Positions 1 through 18,790 of a stretch of 64,000 nt of DNA are shown piece by piece. A model generated the notes under the pieces. It did no database searches. It worked only from the letters and a program-made list of their open reading frames with translations, and was not told where the DNA came from. Source of the DNA: Solea solea. Taxonomy: Eukaryota > Chordata > Actinopteri > Pleuronectiformes > Soleidae. The position numbers and the translations under genes were made by a program. The stretch's first letter is position 1, and each line of letters starts with the position of its first letter. Location of the stretch: assembly GCF_958295425.1 (NCBI RefSeq), contig NC_081143.1, positions 19,134,686 to 19,198,685 of the forward strand. Direction: 5' to 3'.

Positions 1-4171
<4,171 letters not shown>

Positions 4172-4235
4172 TCAGAAGAAGGATGATGTGAGACTCGGCC
4201 ACAAACTGGGCCTGACTGCTGCCATGGATATAGCT
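4172..4235 (-). CDS. tusc3: tusc3 coding exon 7
   Basis: A short exon of 64 bases encoding SYIHGSSQAQFVAESHIILL then L, plus the first base of an Asn codon. It covers the lumenal loop and the start of the third membrane helix. The motif SYIHGSSQAQFVAESHI is essentially invariant in vertebrate TUSC3. The acceptor is preceded by a pyrimidine-rich tract ending cccacag. The donor is A|gtatcc at 4172/4171 (phase 1), and the remaining AT of the Asn codon opens exon 8. It is isolated by 12.3 kb on one side and 2.6 kb on the other. Confidence 0.94.
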
Positions 4236-5309
4236 CTGTGGGAGAGAGAAAGAAAGACATTACAACATTACACAACTGTTGTTACGTTCACCTGGAAAAG
4301 GTCATTCTGTGTAACAGCCTAAATGAGTCTTCTGAACCAATCTGACAAACAATCTGTAAGTAAATGAAAAATTCAAGATTGAAGAGTTTATTCGCCACAC
4401 GTGAAACATGCAGCGAAATGTAGCCCTGAGTCACTCCTTAGACTATGCATGTGTGTTACTAATAAACAGAGCTAAGAACAGTGACAAACAAGACCTTTTT
4501 CTTTATCTTTTAAAAACAATACACTAATGTGCATTGTCACGATGAACATGAAAGGCACACGGGGACTTGTAGTAGTTCTGTAGAGTCACATTTACGACCC
4601 AACCAACTCCCACTGCTGACTATTCAAAGTGCATCTAACCTGTGCAGCAGAATGTCACATAGTCCAAAGAACCCCAATCCATCAAATGTCAAAATTGTTC
4701 CCGATAACAAGACAATGCAGCGGATGATTTTTCTACTGTATTTTGATTCTTTTCTGGACAAAAGAGGAACTGTTTGGGGAAATTGTATAGTACATGCTCG
4801 TAAACATTCATTCATTCACCAGAAATCATAATGCAATAATGCTATTTTTCATTTTATGTTTTTTTTTTTTTTTTTTTAAGAGAAAATAAAACAGTCTACT
4901 ACCGAGGCTGAGGGTATTTATGTAATTTAACATTTGTCAGATTCAAAAAGCTCTCTTCCTCTCAGAGACAAGTGCAGATAAGGTAAAAGACGTCAAACAC
5001 AGTGCCCAAAAAGTGAACTGCCACAAACACACAAAAGAATGACAATTTAGTCTCTGGAATTGCTTATGTTGCATTTGTAATTTGGATTTTTTTCGTCTAT
5101 AGTGGCTGAAATGTATTAAAAAGTATTGTATGTGATATAAATAGTCAGGTTAGTCCGTTTGCCACTCCACCATTCTACACGATCACTCCAACCATGCCAT
5201 GCTGTATTCAATTTACACTCCATGTGTGATTAGAGAAAAGAGAAATGGAGAGGACAGCAGGTCTCATAGACCCCTTGTGGTACAAGGAAAAAGCACTTGG
5301 TGGTGTGGA

Positions 5310-5460
5310 GAGGCTTGCGAGCAATTTAGCGCAATTGGGGCGCTTCGGCATCCGGTGTGTCCTCGCGGTTAAGAGTCACAACCGGAGCTATAAAGCCTCT
5401 TCAGTGAAATGGCAGTGTCTTCAAATCCCGAGCGAATTTCTCTGATAAGATGGAGGAGGC
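5310..5460 (+). repeat. Possible degenerate tRNA-derived SINE head
   Basis: The segment contains a box-A-like stretch (cgcggttaagagtcacaacc) and, about 50 bases later, a box-B-like stretch (cttcaaatcccgagc). This spacing and sequence resemble tRNA-derived SINE heads of fish genomes, but it is too decayed to be a tRNA gene and I cannot delimit its ends. Confidence 0.3.
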
Positions 5461-7159
5461 CTAATTCTTCTGGTCTGTGTGCGTGTGAGTAATGAGAAGA
5501 TGAAAGCAACTGAATGAAGGAGACAAAGAGGAAGTCTTCAGGAAATGAGACAAATAGGAGGACAGAAAGAGAGGAGGGGAGTCTTTTTGTGTCTTTCACA
5601 CTGTTGAAACATTGCCGTTATTGGCATCTAGGTTTTAAGCTCATCGAGGGCATCATTTTCCACTCGACTGCCCCAGTGTTCATTTCTTTCCCTATCAAAC
5701 ATAAATAAGGATGGGAAGATGAATAGACGATGACAAAGGAGGAGGAGTAAAGGGAGGACAGATTTTTCTTGCTTCGGTGGAGAGAAATGAAGAATTTTTT
5801 TTCACTTGAAAGCATACATAAAGATGACAAAGACTCAAGTCTAAAACAGATCCCTTTGTCTTCAAAAACAATTGCAGATTGTTGAGTTGCTATCAGGATG
5901 CTTTTCATATTGACTGACAAACCACAGTTCCTATTAAAAAGTTTGCTGTGGATGTGCCGCTCTTTATTTGGAAGTTTGTGAAGGTTTGCGGCATTCCTAC
6001 TCACAACATTCACAAAATACATTGTCATCAGGACAAACCGTTGAATTCCTGTTATTTTAAGATTAAACTCACACGCATACACGTGTCAGATACTGTGGAC
6101 CAACATAGTGAGAAAAGAAAAAGATTGTGGCGTTCCAGCACAACATTTGTTATTTTCTAATTTGTCTTCTGGACGAGCGCACATGAATTTGAAAGCCAGC
6201 ATCCCGAGTCGTAGTTGAGCATTATGACTTTTCGGTTGAAATGTTTCAACCGTGCCACTTTGAGCACAGCACACGTTAATGCATCACGGTTATGAGGGCA
6301 CCAACAAGGTGAAGCAAACCTTTTTTGAAGGCTTTCAAACACCTGGCCCTGAATCTGCAGACACTTTCGAGGACAATGTGTCAGCAGAAAAAAAAGCCAC
6401 GCTGCAACAACAAGATGTTAGCCTGATGCTAACATTACACCCACTGCTAAATATAAGTTTCCTCACGTCATGCAACAAGTAACCACTATTAGCACTAGCT
6501 ACACGATTGTTGGTCTGGTGCAACTGGAATTAGTAAACTACCAGGTGCAAACTAGCTTATACTTTGGTTTAGTGATTACCAAATCCTGAATTTAGTGGAG
6601 ACTTATGCCAAATTGGTGCAACCCCACCCAGAAAACCAGTCCAACCCAGAATTTCTGCCAGTTCACTTTCACATATTCAGACTCCAGGGCCCTTCCCTCT
6701 ACATTGTTTTTTATAATAAACCTTTTAAGTAGCCTCATGTATTTGCACATGAATTTGCACAATCCACAAATCCCTCATTTGTCAACGGCTTAAATATCAT
6801 GGATGTTGATTTATAGGTAGAAAGCCTCACAGTTTTCGAGAGTGACAACTAAATTGTTTTTCTAGGCTGTATTTCTTTTCCTCCATTACTAAAACAAACA
6901 TTTCCTTTTACATAGGACTGGCAGCATTAAGTCAACCATGATTAATTAAGAGCAGACCTTCATGCATTGATTGCACGTAGCGTCTTGTGCACCATGTTCT
7001 CACACAGAGTGTGTTGGAACTGCTCCCTCGGAGAGATGAGCGCGGGGGCAGGAACTCCTGCAAAGTGCAAATGCTGTTTCATTAGCATTTCTTCTGTAGA
7101 CATTGTGTTACCTTAGCGTTAGAGCACTTTGTTTGATTTGATAATCAATTAAATCTAAA

Positions 7160-7320
7160 AGTCAATTTGATGAAGTAACTTTATTTGCATTCATTTGATT
7201 TCCCCAATCAAGACCGGTAAGGGGTGATCTACATTGTTAATATGGGCTTGTTGTGAATTTTGCGAAGTCATACAATTTTAAACGTGATAATAACTCAATT
7301 AATCACGGTTAACTATTTAA
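7160..7320. repeat. Dispersed repeat, copy A
   Basis: This segment shares an ordered series of words with 23228-23392: a tttgattcccaatca-like start, ggtaa, tacat-gtt-atgtgg-like, then attaatcac/gattaatcgtg near the end. Both copies lie in tusc3 introns. The family was not identified; the gattaatcg-rich end resembles a widespread fish interspersed repeat. Confidence 0.4.
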
Positions 7321-10300
7321 GTTCTGAGATCAATTGAGAAAGAGAAATATTGAGCGTCTGACAGGCCAACTCTTTACGAAGACACTGCTCTCTACACGAT
7401 ACCAACTGAACATTAACAGAAACTGCAGATACAAGCAATGAAAAAGAGCAGTGGTTGGGGGATGAAAAATTCCTCAATCCATGGCCAGGCACTTCCAATT
7501 AATCTGATGGATTAGAAAGCACCCGTTCCATTCATTAGTGAGCAGGGCAGGAGAGTGTACCTATGCATGTGTATACTACAATCTACTTACTCAATGTGTG
7601 TTTAAAGACCGAACTGTTAATGGAACATATTTCTATGTGATAGAACGGGTGTGTGTTGGTGTGTGTTCATTAGAAGTGCGTGCATCCAGGTGGTCTGGAA
7701 CCAAACATATCCACAGCTCATTGATATCCCACGGAGATAAATGGGAAAGGTAAATAAACATTTAAACTCCGTAACGCACCCCCTAATTTATTCACACATA
7801 CAGGTTACCCACATAGAGCAACTCGTACACTTGCCGTCTCTAAGATGGGGTGTTTTGCTGGGTACGGTTCAGATACATTTGTGGACATGCATCGTGCATC
7901 CAGTGCTTTGGGTTTTCACCATTTTGTTGAAAATGCAACTCAAGTGAATTGTACCCAATTATCTTCCTCTTATCGGTAAATGCAGTGAATCAAACCAATA
8001 AAGGCTTAAATCCAAGCAGCTCTCATCTGAAAGTGGCCATGACATTTGTGGCAATCAGGGCAAATATTTTTTGGAGATCTTTACAGTAATCTCATGTAGA
8101 GTCAGGATTTACAGGATTCACAAAGCTGACTTCAATTACAGGAATATGTATCTTAAAAGCATGTCTACAAGGGTATTGACTGGCTTGTGGTTTAAGAATG
8201 AACTCAGATGACTAACAGAAGACTAACATTGACAATACATCCAAAATAATGCAGTTACGAAAGCCATGGCAAAATACCTGCTTTGAACTACGTGGCTGAA
8301 GACCACTGTTTACAAAAGACGAAATCAGACCCTTGCACAAGACTATAATACAGAACTATGTCAAACACACAACTTGATGTGGACACAGAAGGGAAAAAAA
8401 CCTAAACCAGGGACCCATAAATCAAATTATCGTCAAAGGAGAAGTTTGGGATTATGTAACATTTTCGTTCAATTCAACAAACGGAACCAGCAGTGTGTTT
8501 GCAACTCTGTTTGTTCAGACTAGAATTTCACAAAACAGCTCGGCAGGCATTCACGTTTCATTTGATGCTGAATATATGGAAGCAGGTCACCGAGCCTGAC
8601 AATAAACTGTAGATCACTGTAACTTGAGGATTTGGTTAATGAAAGAGAATATACTGCAGACTTACAATTAGTGGTCAGGGTTATAGAAAAAGAGGCAACA
8701 CTCGGTTCACACTTAAGTTGATGTACTTTCATCATACAACATAGTGACTCGTACTTAATATCCTCGGTGTGGCTCACCTTCACAATTTTAGACATGTCCA
8801 TGCGGTGGAGCTTTCCAGTAAAACCTCAGACTCGTGCTGTTCTAATTGATCTGATGGATTAGCCTTTTAAAATCCCAGTTTCTGTGAATGAAACATCAAC
8901 TCTGTTTGTCTACAAAGTATAACAATGATGGACAGTATGCATGAAACAATCAGACTAGCTGGCAAATGAGAGAAAATTGACTACGGGAATGTATGCAAAT
9001 AAAAGCTAATTAAAACCAATTTGCCCAACAATAATAACTATGCTTTTAATTTATGAACATCGATCGCTGCACAGGAAAATACATTTCATTTCTAAAAGCT
9101 GTAATGCTGTGAGTGAGCTGTCTGAAGCAATTGTAAAAATAATCAGTTCTATTCACCTTTTATGCACCGCATTCCTCAGTATAATAAACTACACCGGATA
9201 ACTTGATTCAAGGTGTGAAAGTCTTGGCAAATATAATTCCAGTGATGAGATTATTCCCCCAACGGGTCTGGGGAAAACATAATAAAGGTTAGCTCAAGAA
9301 GCCAAAATATCAACGTCATAACTCTGAAATATGTCAAGACTTTTATAAAACACCTTTCCTGTGAGTAATTTGCTGACGTGAAAGGCCTGGGTGTGTGTAT
9401 GTGTTCGCGTACTCATTTTAATACACTGACATTAACATCTTTTTCTATTTAGAACTGCACAACACCGCCCTTTTGTTAGACTTTGGAGCAAAGGAGATAA
9501 TATGCATTTACACACACACCTTGGAAAGGTGGCTATCAAACGTGTTTCTTAATGTGTCACATCCTGCCATGCCACAATTCAAAGTTTATGAGCGATAAAC
9601 ACATTTTTTTTTGATTTGACAATTCTCTTCTAAAAACCAAGCCGTTGCACTTTTAGCTGCTAATTCCCCAGGGCTAGATAACCTTCACAATACAGATGTA
9701 TGCATCCCTTCTCCATCCCATATCATGTGTGTAAAGTGTGTGAGTGCATTTGTGTGTTTTGCCAAGTAAAAGGTCAGAAAGCACTCAGACAGCAAGAAGA
9801 ATAAATGAAAAGTCAACAAAACAGGAGGGAGAGGAAGTAACGTGAAAGTAGAGTGAAAGTACATGCTTCATTTATAAACAAAAAGATAGCTCTGACTGCA
9901 TGCGTTGTTGTGAATTTAAATAACGGTCATGATGCGTGAACTTTGCAAGGACTCCGGGGTTAGAATTTTAGCCAGGATTTTACCTACTATAAGAAACATA
10001 GATTCAGGTGGTGCACTCAAGTGTTACGGGCCCAAAGCTTAAGCGAGTGCCGACATGAATCATTCAGAGTGAGAGTACAAATGTGTTGACAAAACAAAAA
10101 AAAAAGGTAAAACTGGCTATAAGAATCCCATTTATGTCTGTTCATTAACGACGCCGCGCTAGATGCGACTGTTATTGCCAAAGTAATCAAACAGCTAATA
10201 AAAGGCTTCTGCATATCTTCATTTATCAACTTGGGATGACAGTTACAACCACAGACTCTGACCTGTGAGGTAAATAGGGAATATCTTTGTAGATGTCAAA

Positions 10301-10491
10301 GGTGGGGTAAACTATTTTGAGGAACATCTGTTGGTATTTGGACTCAACGATGAAACAAATACAGCTCTTATCATTGTGCGCCTTCAGAGGCTCCGCCTCC
10401 AATATTCATACATTTGGTGTCCGTTACCTGAGGCTGCTTTGCCTGGTCATCCTCTCATTAATCTTGCATAGCAATGATTCCATTATTGCGT

Positions 10492-11098
10492 TTTAGAGCT
10501 GCAACAAGCGATTATTTTCATAATCAAGTATTTGTTTGTTTGAACAAGGGCCTTTATGCATGGAGTTTGCATGTTCTCCCCGTGTCTGTGTGTGGGTTTT
10601 CTCCGGGTTCTCCGGCTTCCTCCCACAGTCCAAAAACATGCAGTATGGGGATTAGGTAAATTAGACACTCTAAATTGACCATAGGTGTGAATGTGGGAGT
10701 GAATGATTGCTTGTCTCTATGTGTGGCCCTGCGATGGACTGGCGATCTGTCCAGGGTGTACCCCGCCTATCGCCCTGTGTCAGCTGAGATTGGCACAGCA
10801 ACCCTCCCGCGACCCTCCTGGAGAGGATAAAATTGGTAGAAAATGGACGGATGGAAGAATTTTATTTGGTCCGTAAAATGTTTGAAGACATTTTGGAAAA
10901 ATGTTGTTTCCCAAACCTTGAAATGATGATGCTCTCAGATGTCCACAAACCAAATAAATTCTATTTGAATGATTTCTTTGTCAAATGGAGCAATGAAACC
11001 AGAACATATTCACATTTGAGAAGGTGAAAAAAACAGAAAGCTTATTTTAATTATTTAAAAAAAAAAAAACCTCTACAACTGAATCATCGATTAGCCCT
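10492..11098. mobile_element. Interspersed element split by an L2-type insertion
   Basis: The left part (10492-10540, agagctgcaacaagcgatta...) and the right part (about 10860-11098, tttggtccgtaaaatg... ending atcatcgattagccct) read as the two halves of one common teleost interspersed repeat whose ends carry gattaatcg-type sequence. They are separated by an L2-like tail at about 10550-10855. Joining the flanks restores the order expected for the outer element, so the L2-like piece inserted later. Family identity is from memory. Confidence 0.5.
10550..10855 (+). mobile_element. L2-type LINE tail / SINE-like repeat
   Basis: The segment contains hallmark teleost repeat words: gcatgttctccccgtgtctg, tctccgggttctccggcttc, cccacagtccaaaaacatgc, actctaaattgacc, gatggactggcgatctgtcc and a terminal ggatgga tract. 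This is the conserved 3' tail of L2-clade elements and of the SINEs that borrow it. Only the tail is present, with no reverse transcriptase reading frame. It is the best preserved copy of this family in the window. Confidence 0.75.
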
Positions 11099-14000
11099 AT
11101 CTTGTTTAAGATGAAGCAGGTCAATCTTTATTTATAAATAGCTCCAAGAAAGAGAGTTGGCATATCCATTGCATTCACTATATAGTATGAGAATGTATGA
11201 ACAATTTCAAACCCCCAAAAAACTAATACCCTACAGAAACTAAGGGTTTTATGTAAACCCCAACTAACCTGTGTAAAATTCAGCTAAATGCCTCCACAAC
11301 AACATGAGAGAAGATGGCGGAAGAGGGAGAGATGCTTACAGGGTGATAACTAGACAGGATCAGACCTGTTACCTTAAGGGACCACACCACCTGTTCTGAA
11401 GCACAATAAAGCACTGCAATGAGTCAGAGAGACCGTTGAAAAGTTAGTTGAGAATAATTCAAACTGGGAATAAAAGCAATTAATTGTTGGCTTAGGGCTA
11501 CAATAATGGGATTTAAATCTCTCACGTAAAGGAGAAATATGGTGCAACATATCACTGCAGAAATTTAGCCGTTGTTGTAAAATCTCATTTACTCCCACAT
11601 TACGTGGTTCAGTGTTTACACAAATTAACAGTTTAATTACCCAAGAGTCAGTTACAGCCATTTAAAATCTGTTTTCTTTTCTTTTTTTTTTGCAAACATG
11701 TCAAATGAGCTGACTTTCATTTCCCTTCATTCATTGATACATGAAGCCATTGATACACTGACATTAACCCAATCAATTCACGTCTTCATCCTGACTTTAA
11801 TCAGAGCCTCATCAATTAGGTTCTGCCTCATTAGGGCCAGGTTTTGTTCCTGTGACAACTGCAAATACACTATTTAATTGAATAATTCAGTGAAATCGAC
11901 ATGGAGTAAATCCATACAAACCTAAAAATTTGAGCCAATGATCAATAACAAGCTTTTTTTGACGTTGACCTTTGAGAGAATGGACAGCCAGAGGCCAAAA
12001 CAGAAGAAGCTATTGTATCTATGTAATTGACTGTGCCGATCCCCTCACTCTTAATTCAACTGGAATGGTTGGCAGACAGAAATGAGACCATTGCCGTGTC
12101 CTTTGCAGCAATATATCTCAATTTTAAGTGTAGGCCAAGAAATGAAAGACCCGCAAGTAAACAGTCTTGGCATCACAAAACCTCTACAGCCTAATATATC
12201 ACTTCAGTGGGTTTTTCCATTTTGACCAAATTTTAAATGCAAATTGATTGAGCTCAACATAAACCTGAGTGACAGGTACACAGAGATGTTAAGATGTGCC
12301 TAACAGCAGAAAGCTGCTCGCCTCCCACTTGAACACACACCTACAGGATGAAACCATGTTGAGGTTCGTCTGCGTTTAGTTGGAGACCAGCAACACATTT
12401 TATTGATATTGTGAAGGCCAACCAATGTGGTGGGATTTACTCATGAAAATAGAAAGGAATGGAGATTAATAAGTGTGGAGGGGAGAGAGTAAGAGGGAGG
12501 CAAAGACCAGTGCACACTGCTCTACAACGAAAACATGGTGCAAGACACCAAGCTGCAGACTTTGTGTTAATGAGACAAAAATAATGGACCGATATGAAAC
12601 TAGCAGGACAAATGAGACGACGGTGGGTGGGTGGCCAAAGTCAAGGTAATTATGGGAAACTACTTTTTTTTCTTTGCACTAATCTACTCTCTGCTCTTTA
12701 TGGCTCAGCTCCAGGATTAAGTGTTTAAAATATGGATCTTAAATTTCGGGAAAAAAACAACAACAACATTCCAGTCACATTATGTATGAGTGTGTGCACA
12801 GATGTGAGTGTGGCTGAGTACGGAGACCAAGAGGGATGGTCATTGTCTACTGGTCTGAGTAAATATCCAGCCTAAAGGACAATTCATTTCACTGCTTCAC
12901 TGCACAGTTCAATTCTCTCTATATCGGCTCAAAACACACAGATAAACACACAAGCACACTCTCAATCAATCAAACACACACACACACACAGACAAATGTA
13001 AAGTGGCACTCACCCTCGCTAAGACAAATAACACACTATTGCCCTCTAAGTCAAAAGCCAACTATTATGAAGAGAACCAATAAAAGTGTCAGAAGTGTTC
13101 TTGAAAATGTGAAAGGTTCGCAGTTATGTAGAAAGGGCTGAAGGCAACTGCTGCCAAAAACCATCGAGCAATCATGTGAAATCAGCTGGAAATATGGAAA
13201 TGCCATCAGCCAGTAGGGTGGAAAAGTGAAAACAAAGAGAGAAACACAGGCCAAGTGAAACTCCAAAATGCTGGCGTTCATATTTAGAGTGTCTCGCTCT
13301 TTCTATACATGACTTTGTAGTAAGCCTGCAACGATACGCATATCGAAACCAAAATCGCGACTAACCCATGCTCCTTCCGACTCCCAGAGTTTGCATTTCC
13401 AGCGCTAGGAAAGCCCTCAGTGCTACCAAACTTTTTTAAATGATGCCTCCTCCGTCTGCTTGTCATGTGACGACGTTTCCAATCATATGACGAGTGAGCA
13501 AAAGTTCAGTTACCGCTAATTCAACAACGTGAGGAGTGGAGGATGCTGGTAGAGATGCAATCTCATTGTTAACAAGACCCACCGCATTTTACCGTTAAGT
13601 GTTTAAAAAAAAAAAAAAAACTTCCCCAAGTGACGACACCATCCGGAGATTGAGTTTAGTGGGGCGCGGAAGAAATGTCTACTGTCGCCGTTGTCTGTTA
13701 TTATTTATATATATTATTATTTCACATGAAGTTGCCGGCTAATTCCGACCGGGTTTATCATGGCACTGCAGATGCACCTGTTTGCGAGGGTCGAGAGTGA
13801 GGGGATCAAGCATTGGCTCAGTGTGGTCGAGCCCCGACAGCCACCTCGCACCAGACAATGTGGACATGATGGTGTTTTCATCTTCACTGAATCAATTCTG
13901 CAATGCAACACATTTGGTTCTCTTAAGGAAAGGTAGGCGTACAGGCCTACTTTGTAGTGTAGTGTAGCTGTATTTGTGGATGTGACACTTTGAGACACTC

Positions 14001-14563
14001 AATACAATTTCATCTGCTTGATCATGTCAGGTGAGAGAAAGTAACGTGAAAAAATGAGAGGAGGGGAACGGGAAAGATCACACAGTGATCTTTTCAATAT
14101 CATCTGCCCATTTGAAGCCTTTCACTGTCAGAAGGACAGAGAGTGGAAAAGTGGAATTTAAAGAGAGCACTGGCAGAGGATGAAGATGGAAAAGCTGGGA
14201 AGGGAGGGGGGAAATAAGAAGGAGATGAAGGCCATTTACACAGAACCTAATGCAGCTGTTCCTTCTGCTATGTTGGTTGAGTGGCTGCAATATAGCATTA
14301 TGGCCTGGAAGCTCGAGAGAATGAGGTTGGGTGACAGCATATGTGTCTGAGGTTAGGAATGAGACTACTGCTGTTAAAGAGAAATGATTAAGGTTATGTA
14401 ATGAGCCTTAGCAGGTATGGTCCTGTGCAAGGTATAACAAGAAGTTATGGCAAAATAGTAACAGCCCGCAATAACTTCTTATCATTTCAAGGATCACATA
14501 TATACTCAATGGTCCCTTCATTAGAGAGGCCTTTGCGATGTAATGCAGTCCGAAAAACATACT

Positions 14564-14600
14564 GATACTGTAGATGCCACGCTGCGACATCTACAGTATC
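14564..14600. repeat. Perfect 13-bp inverted repeat (hairpin)
   Basis: The arms gatactgtagatg (14564-14576) and catctacagtatc (14588-14600) are exact reverse complements around an 11-base loop. It lies within tusc3 intron 6 and could be a short hairpin or the core of a palindromic repeat. No function can be assigned. Confidence 0.7.
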
Positions 14601-14889
14601 TTCATGAATTTTCAACAATGTTTTGATGACACGTTGCTATTCCACTTGTCTCATTTAATTTGTCACAGACCCTTGATTTCTCAACTTCATGGGTCAAACA
14701 GTCGTTTCCCAACTTCCCAACGGTGCACACAGTGGGCCCGCCGCCAGCTCTTCAACTGGCATTTCAGTTTGTTTTCGCCACACTCAGTAATAAATCGTTT
14801 ATGACCTGCTCACCTCCGCATTTGAAACACTTGCCTTTGGCTATTGAACCCACCAATTTTGGAATTAATGTCTCTTTCTTTTTTTCTTA

Positions 14890-15537
14890 AATGTCGTTTC
14901 CACATTCGAGTTTGTCAAAGGTTTAATGCCGCTCTCATCGCTGTGTCCGGGTCGTGGGCGGAGTCATGACTGCACGGCTGCATGAAACTGCTGTGACTTC
15001 CTTTTACAAACAAGTGACTAGTGACTTGTAAAGCAGTTGTTTTCGGAGTAACTGAATCATTAGAATCAGTTAATTAAAACTATTTTATTCAGTACTTCCT
15101 CCATGACCGGAGCACAGACTGTCTGACAGTCACTGGACTGAAATACAAAGGCAGGGTTTGTGATGCCGCTCGCGATCAGCAGTGCTGTGGCTATATACAC
15201 CAGACTCCTCTGTTAAATATTGAGATTTTAGACATTTCCCTGGTAATTCTTGGAGATTAACCCAGGTTTTTAGGATTGTTAAGTCTTTTTAACTGTTTTA
15301 CAGTTCGGCACAGTTCGGCTTGATTCTTGTGTCGGACGTCTCTTCCTGTGACAGCATTCTGACCAATCAGTGGCCGGCAGTCTGGCGGCGTCACGCATGG
15401 TATCGCCTCAGCTCACTTGGAACCTCGCCACACCAGGTACTAAAAAAAGTACCCGGTACCAGGTACTATGGGAGTGGAAACGCAACTTAACTGTGCCGTG
15501 GCGAGGCGAGGCGAGCTGAGCCGAGCCGAGCCGAGCC
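14890..15537. mobile_element. Miniature DNA transposon, copy 1 (incomplete)
   Basis: Shared blocks with the copy at about 34700-35240 in the same order: catgaaactg, gactagtgacttgtaaagca, gaatcagttaatta, acatttccctggtaatt, tggagattaaccca, taggattgttaagt, ccggcagtctgg and ggtaccaggtact. The copy ends in a GC-rich gaggcgag/gccgagccgag run but lacks the tggaaacacgcc-type terminus seen in copy 2, so its right end is truncated. No coding capacity. It resembles fish hAT-type non-autonomous elements, which is an inference. Confidence 0.6.
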
Positions 15538-16174
15538 GGTTGACATTACATGGTATAGGAACAGAATGATGAGAATTAATGACAGCGAAGAAAAGGAAAC
15601 AGGATGATGAAAATAGAAGTGCATCATTGTGCGTGCAGGATGGAATACAAGAGTGAGAAAAAGACAAAAGTGGGCAACATTTCAAATAAAAGGACCACAA
15701 TTCGACCAAAGTTACTATCATACATTGTTTAACAACGCCGAAGAAGGGATACTGTTTTGAAAATACACATTCTCTTGGAGGATTGACTTTATCGCATATT
15801 AATACTTTCATTCCCTGTATGTTTATGTCCATGACCCCACATGTTAATCATTGTAGCCTTTTATGGGCCTCGTATGCATGTGTGCACATAAAAGACACCG
15901 CCATACTGTTAACACGTCATTATCATACGTCTTAAACTTCCTCTCTCTTATGTCCCTATACATGTCCAATTTTCCATCTGGCTTATTTCACAGGGTTTCT
16001 CAGGATATCTTCATTTTTATTTCACCCTTGAGTGAACAAACTTAAATTATGACCAGCAAGACTCTATCTGGAAATGCTGTGTGTGTGAGTTTGCAAAAAA
16101 GAAAGAAAGAAAGAAGGAAAGAAAGTAGGACTCACTTAAGACCGTTTCTGGGGTGATTGTTCCTGCTCTTGAGT

Positions 16175-16217
16175 AACACACACACACACACACACACACT
16201 CACACACACACACTCAC
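16175..16217. repeat. CA microsatellite
   Basis: An interrupted (CA)n tract with single T interruptions in tusc3 intron 6. Confidence 0.9.
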
Positions 16218-16531
16218 AAGCACACTCTGTCCTAGCACTGACCAGGTAATGGTACAAACTTTATTTTACTCTGGGCCAGCAGCATTACAGATGTCTCTAC
16301 CACTGATCTAATACAGCTGCTCTCTCCATGCTGTAAAAATAGATTAAGTTTAACCTTTAGATATTATTTTCTAAAAACCACCTCTTCCTTTTGTGAGGGA
16401 AATAATGATACAAGGAAGAAGTGGAGGAAGGGGGACAGGGAATGAAAGGTACAGGACGTAAGCAACAATGTGGAACATTGGTTGAAAGAGCAAAAAGAAT
16501 AAAAAAAGAAGAAGAAAGAAGTGATTAATAC

Positions 16532-16621
16532 CACTTGTCCGTTCTGGGGGTTTTTGTGGGCGTAGGGAGGACCTCTGATGTGATTCCACATCTGACCAGA
16601 TGTCATTGCAAAAACCACACA
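16532..16621 (-). CDS. tusc3: tusc3 coding exon 6
   Basis: Ninety bases, 30 codons, phase 0 at both ends: [20 protein letters not shown] then [10 protein letters not shown]. It finishes the second membrane helix (begun by TGWAMAAL in exon 5) and gives the conserved lumenal segment [18 protein letters not shown], shared by TUSC3 and its paralogue MAGT1. The acceptor is gatag| after a T-rich tract, and the donor is GTG|gtatta. A donor three bases earlier (CAA|gtggta) would drop the Val, but the chosen one matches the family (GQV-SYIHGS). Confidence 0.93.
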
Positions 16622-18111
<1,490 letters not shown>

Positions 18112-18252
18112 CTGAACATCAGTGCGGTCTGCAATCCACTTGGCCAACTGTTCTGAAGCAAAGCCGATCCTTTGCAGGTCAAACGTGTCAGCCCTCTTTG
18201 GCTTTCCCTTCGCCGGGAAATGCATGAAGGTTGGAGCGCTGTTCATATTCAA
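18112..18252 (-). CDS. tusc3: tusc3 coding exon 4
   Basis: 141 bases, 47 codons, phase 0: [47 protein letters not shown]. This is the second half of the lumenal thioredoxin-like domain. SAPT carries the cis-Pro-like position typical of thioredoxin folds. The stretch [16 protein letters not shown] separates TUSC3 from MAGT1, which as I recall reads TYELQVRGFS here; this is the main reason for choosing tusc3. The acceptor is ctgtag|TTG and the donor CAG|gtacat. Confidence 0.95.
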
Positions 18253-18327
18253 CTACAGGAAAAATGATGAATTTGAGAGAGTTGTTGAGTCAATTTAATC
18301 TGTGACTTGAAAAAAAAAAATCACCCA

Positions 18328-18790
18328 TTGTTAAAGCTGCAGTGTGGAACCACTACCGCCCCCTGTTGATTTCTGAATAATTATCGAAACAGTCTGCAGT
18401 CTCTAAGACACTGCGGTGTATGACCTTGTTTTCTCTCCCCCGCCTCTACCCACTCTCTCTCACACTCACAAACACAGACACACACATCCAGAGTGAGAGA
18501 TGGAGGAGAGCAATTTCTCTTCTCTGTATTTCACCGTATTTTCCGTAGGTTATTTAACGTAGCATTACTTGTAATTAATTGTGGCTCCAAGGTAAAGGAG
18601 ACAGCGGCAACTTTCGATTGAACATGCAGGCACAAAGTCAAACAGCTGTCCAGGGAGTGGCGGAGCACACATTTTCATCATGTTCATGAGCAGCCAAAGT
18701 TGGCCCTTCTTGCTGCTGTCTGCTGCTTTAGTAGCACTGTGAGCTTCTGCCACGCCTGCTCAGTTGTGACATAAAAAGTTTGTGTGGGAA
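18328..18790. mobile_element. Possible miniature transposon relic
   Basis: Begins ttaaagctgcagtgtgg and includes accgccccctgttgatttct, words typical of a common fish non-autonomous DNA element that encloses a gene-like but non-coding GC-richer core. A matching right end was not clear, so the boundaries are approximate. Confidence 0.35.

Larger units (their letters stand above)
4236..16531 (-). other. tusc3: tusc3 intron 6
   Basis: A 12.3 kb intron with no recognised gene. It holds a weak tRNA-derived repeat near 5310-5460, a dispersed AT-rich repeat at about 7160-7320, a nested repeat complex at 10492-11098, a perfect short hairpin at 14564-14600, a miniature transposon at about 14890-15537 and a CA microsatellite at 16175-16217. 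The longest open stretch, on the minus strand at 5618-6082, has no family resemblance and is treated as chance. Confidence 0.8.

Noticed and set aside
5618..6082. Open frame of 154 codons on the minus strand inside tusc3 intron 6
   Set aside because: No motif, no family resemblance and ordinary intronic composition; a frame of this length is expected by chance in 64 kb.
16364..16531. Read-through of tusc3 exon 6 into the following intron as an alternative end
   Set aside because: The frame continues only as a poly-Phe run from T-rich intron sequence after a good gtatta donor; exon 7 joins in phase.
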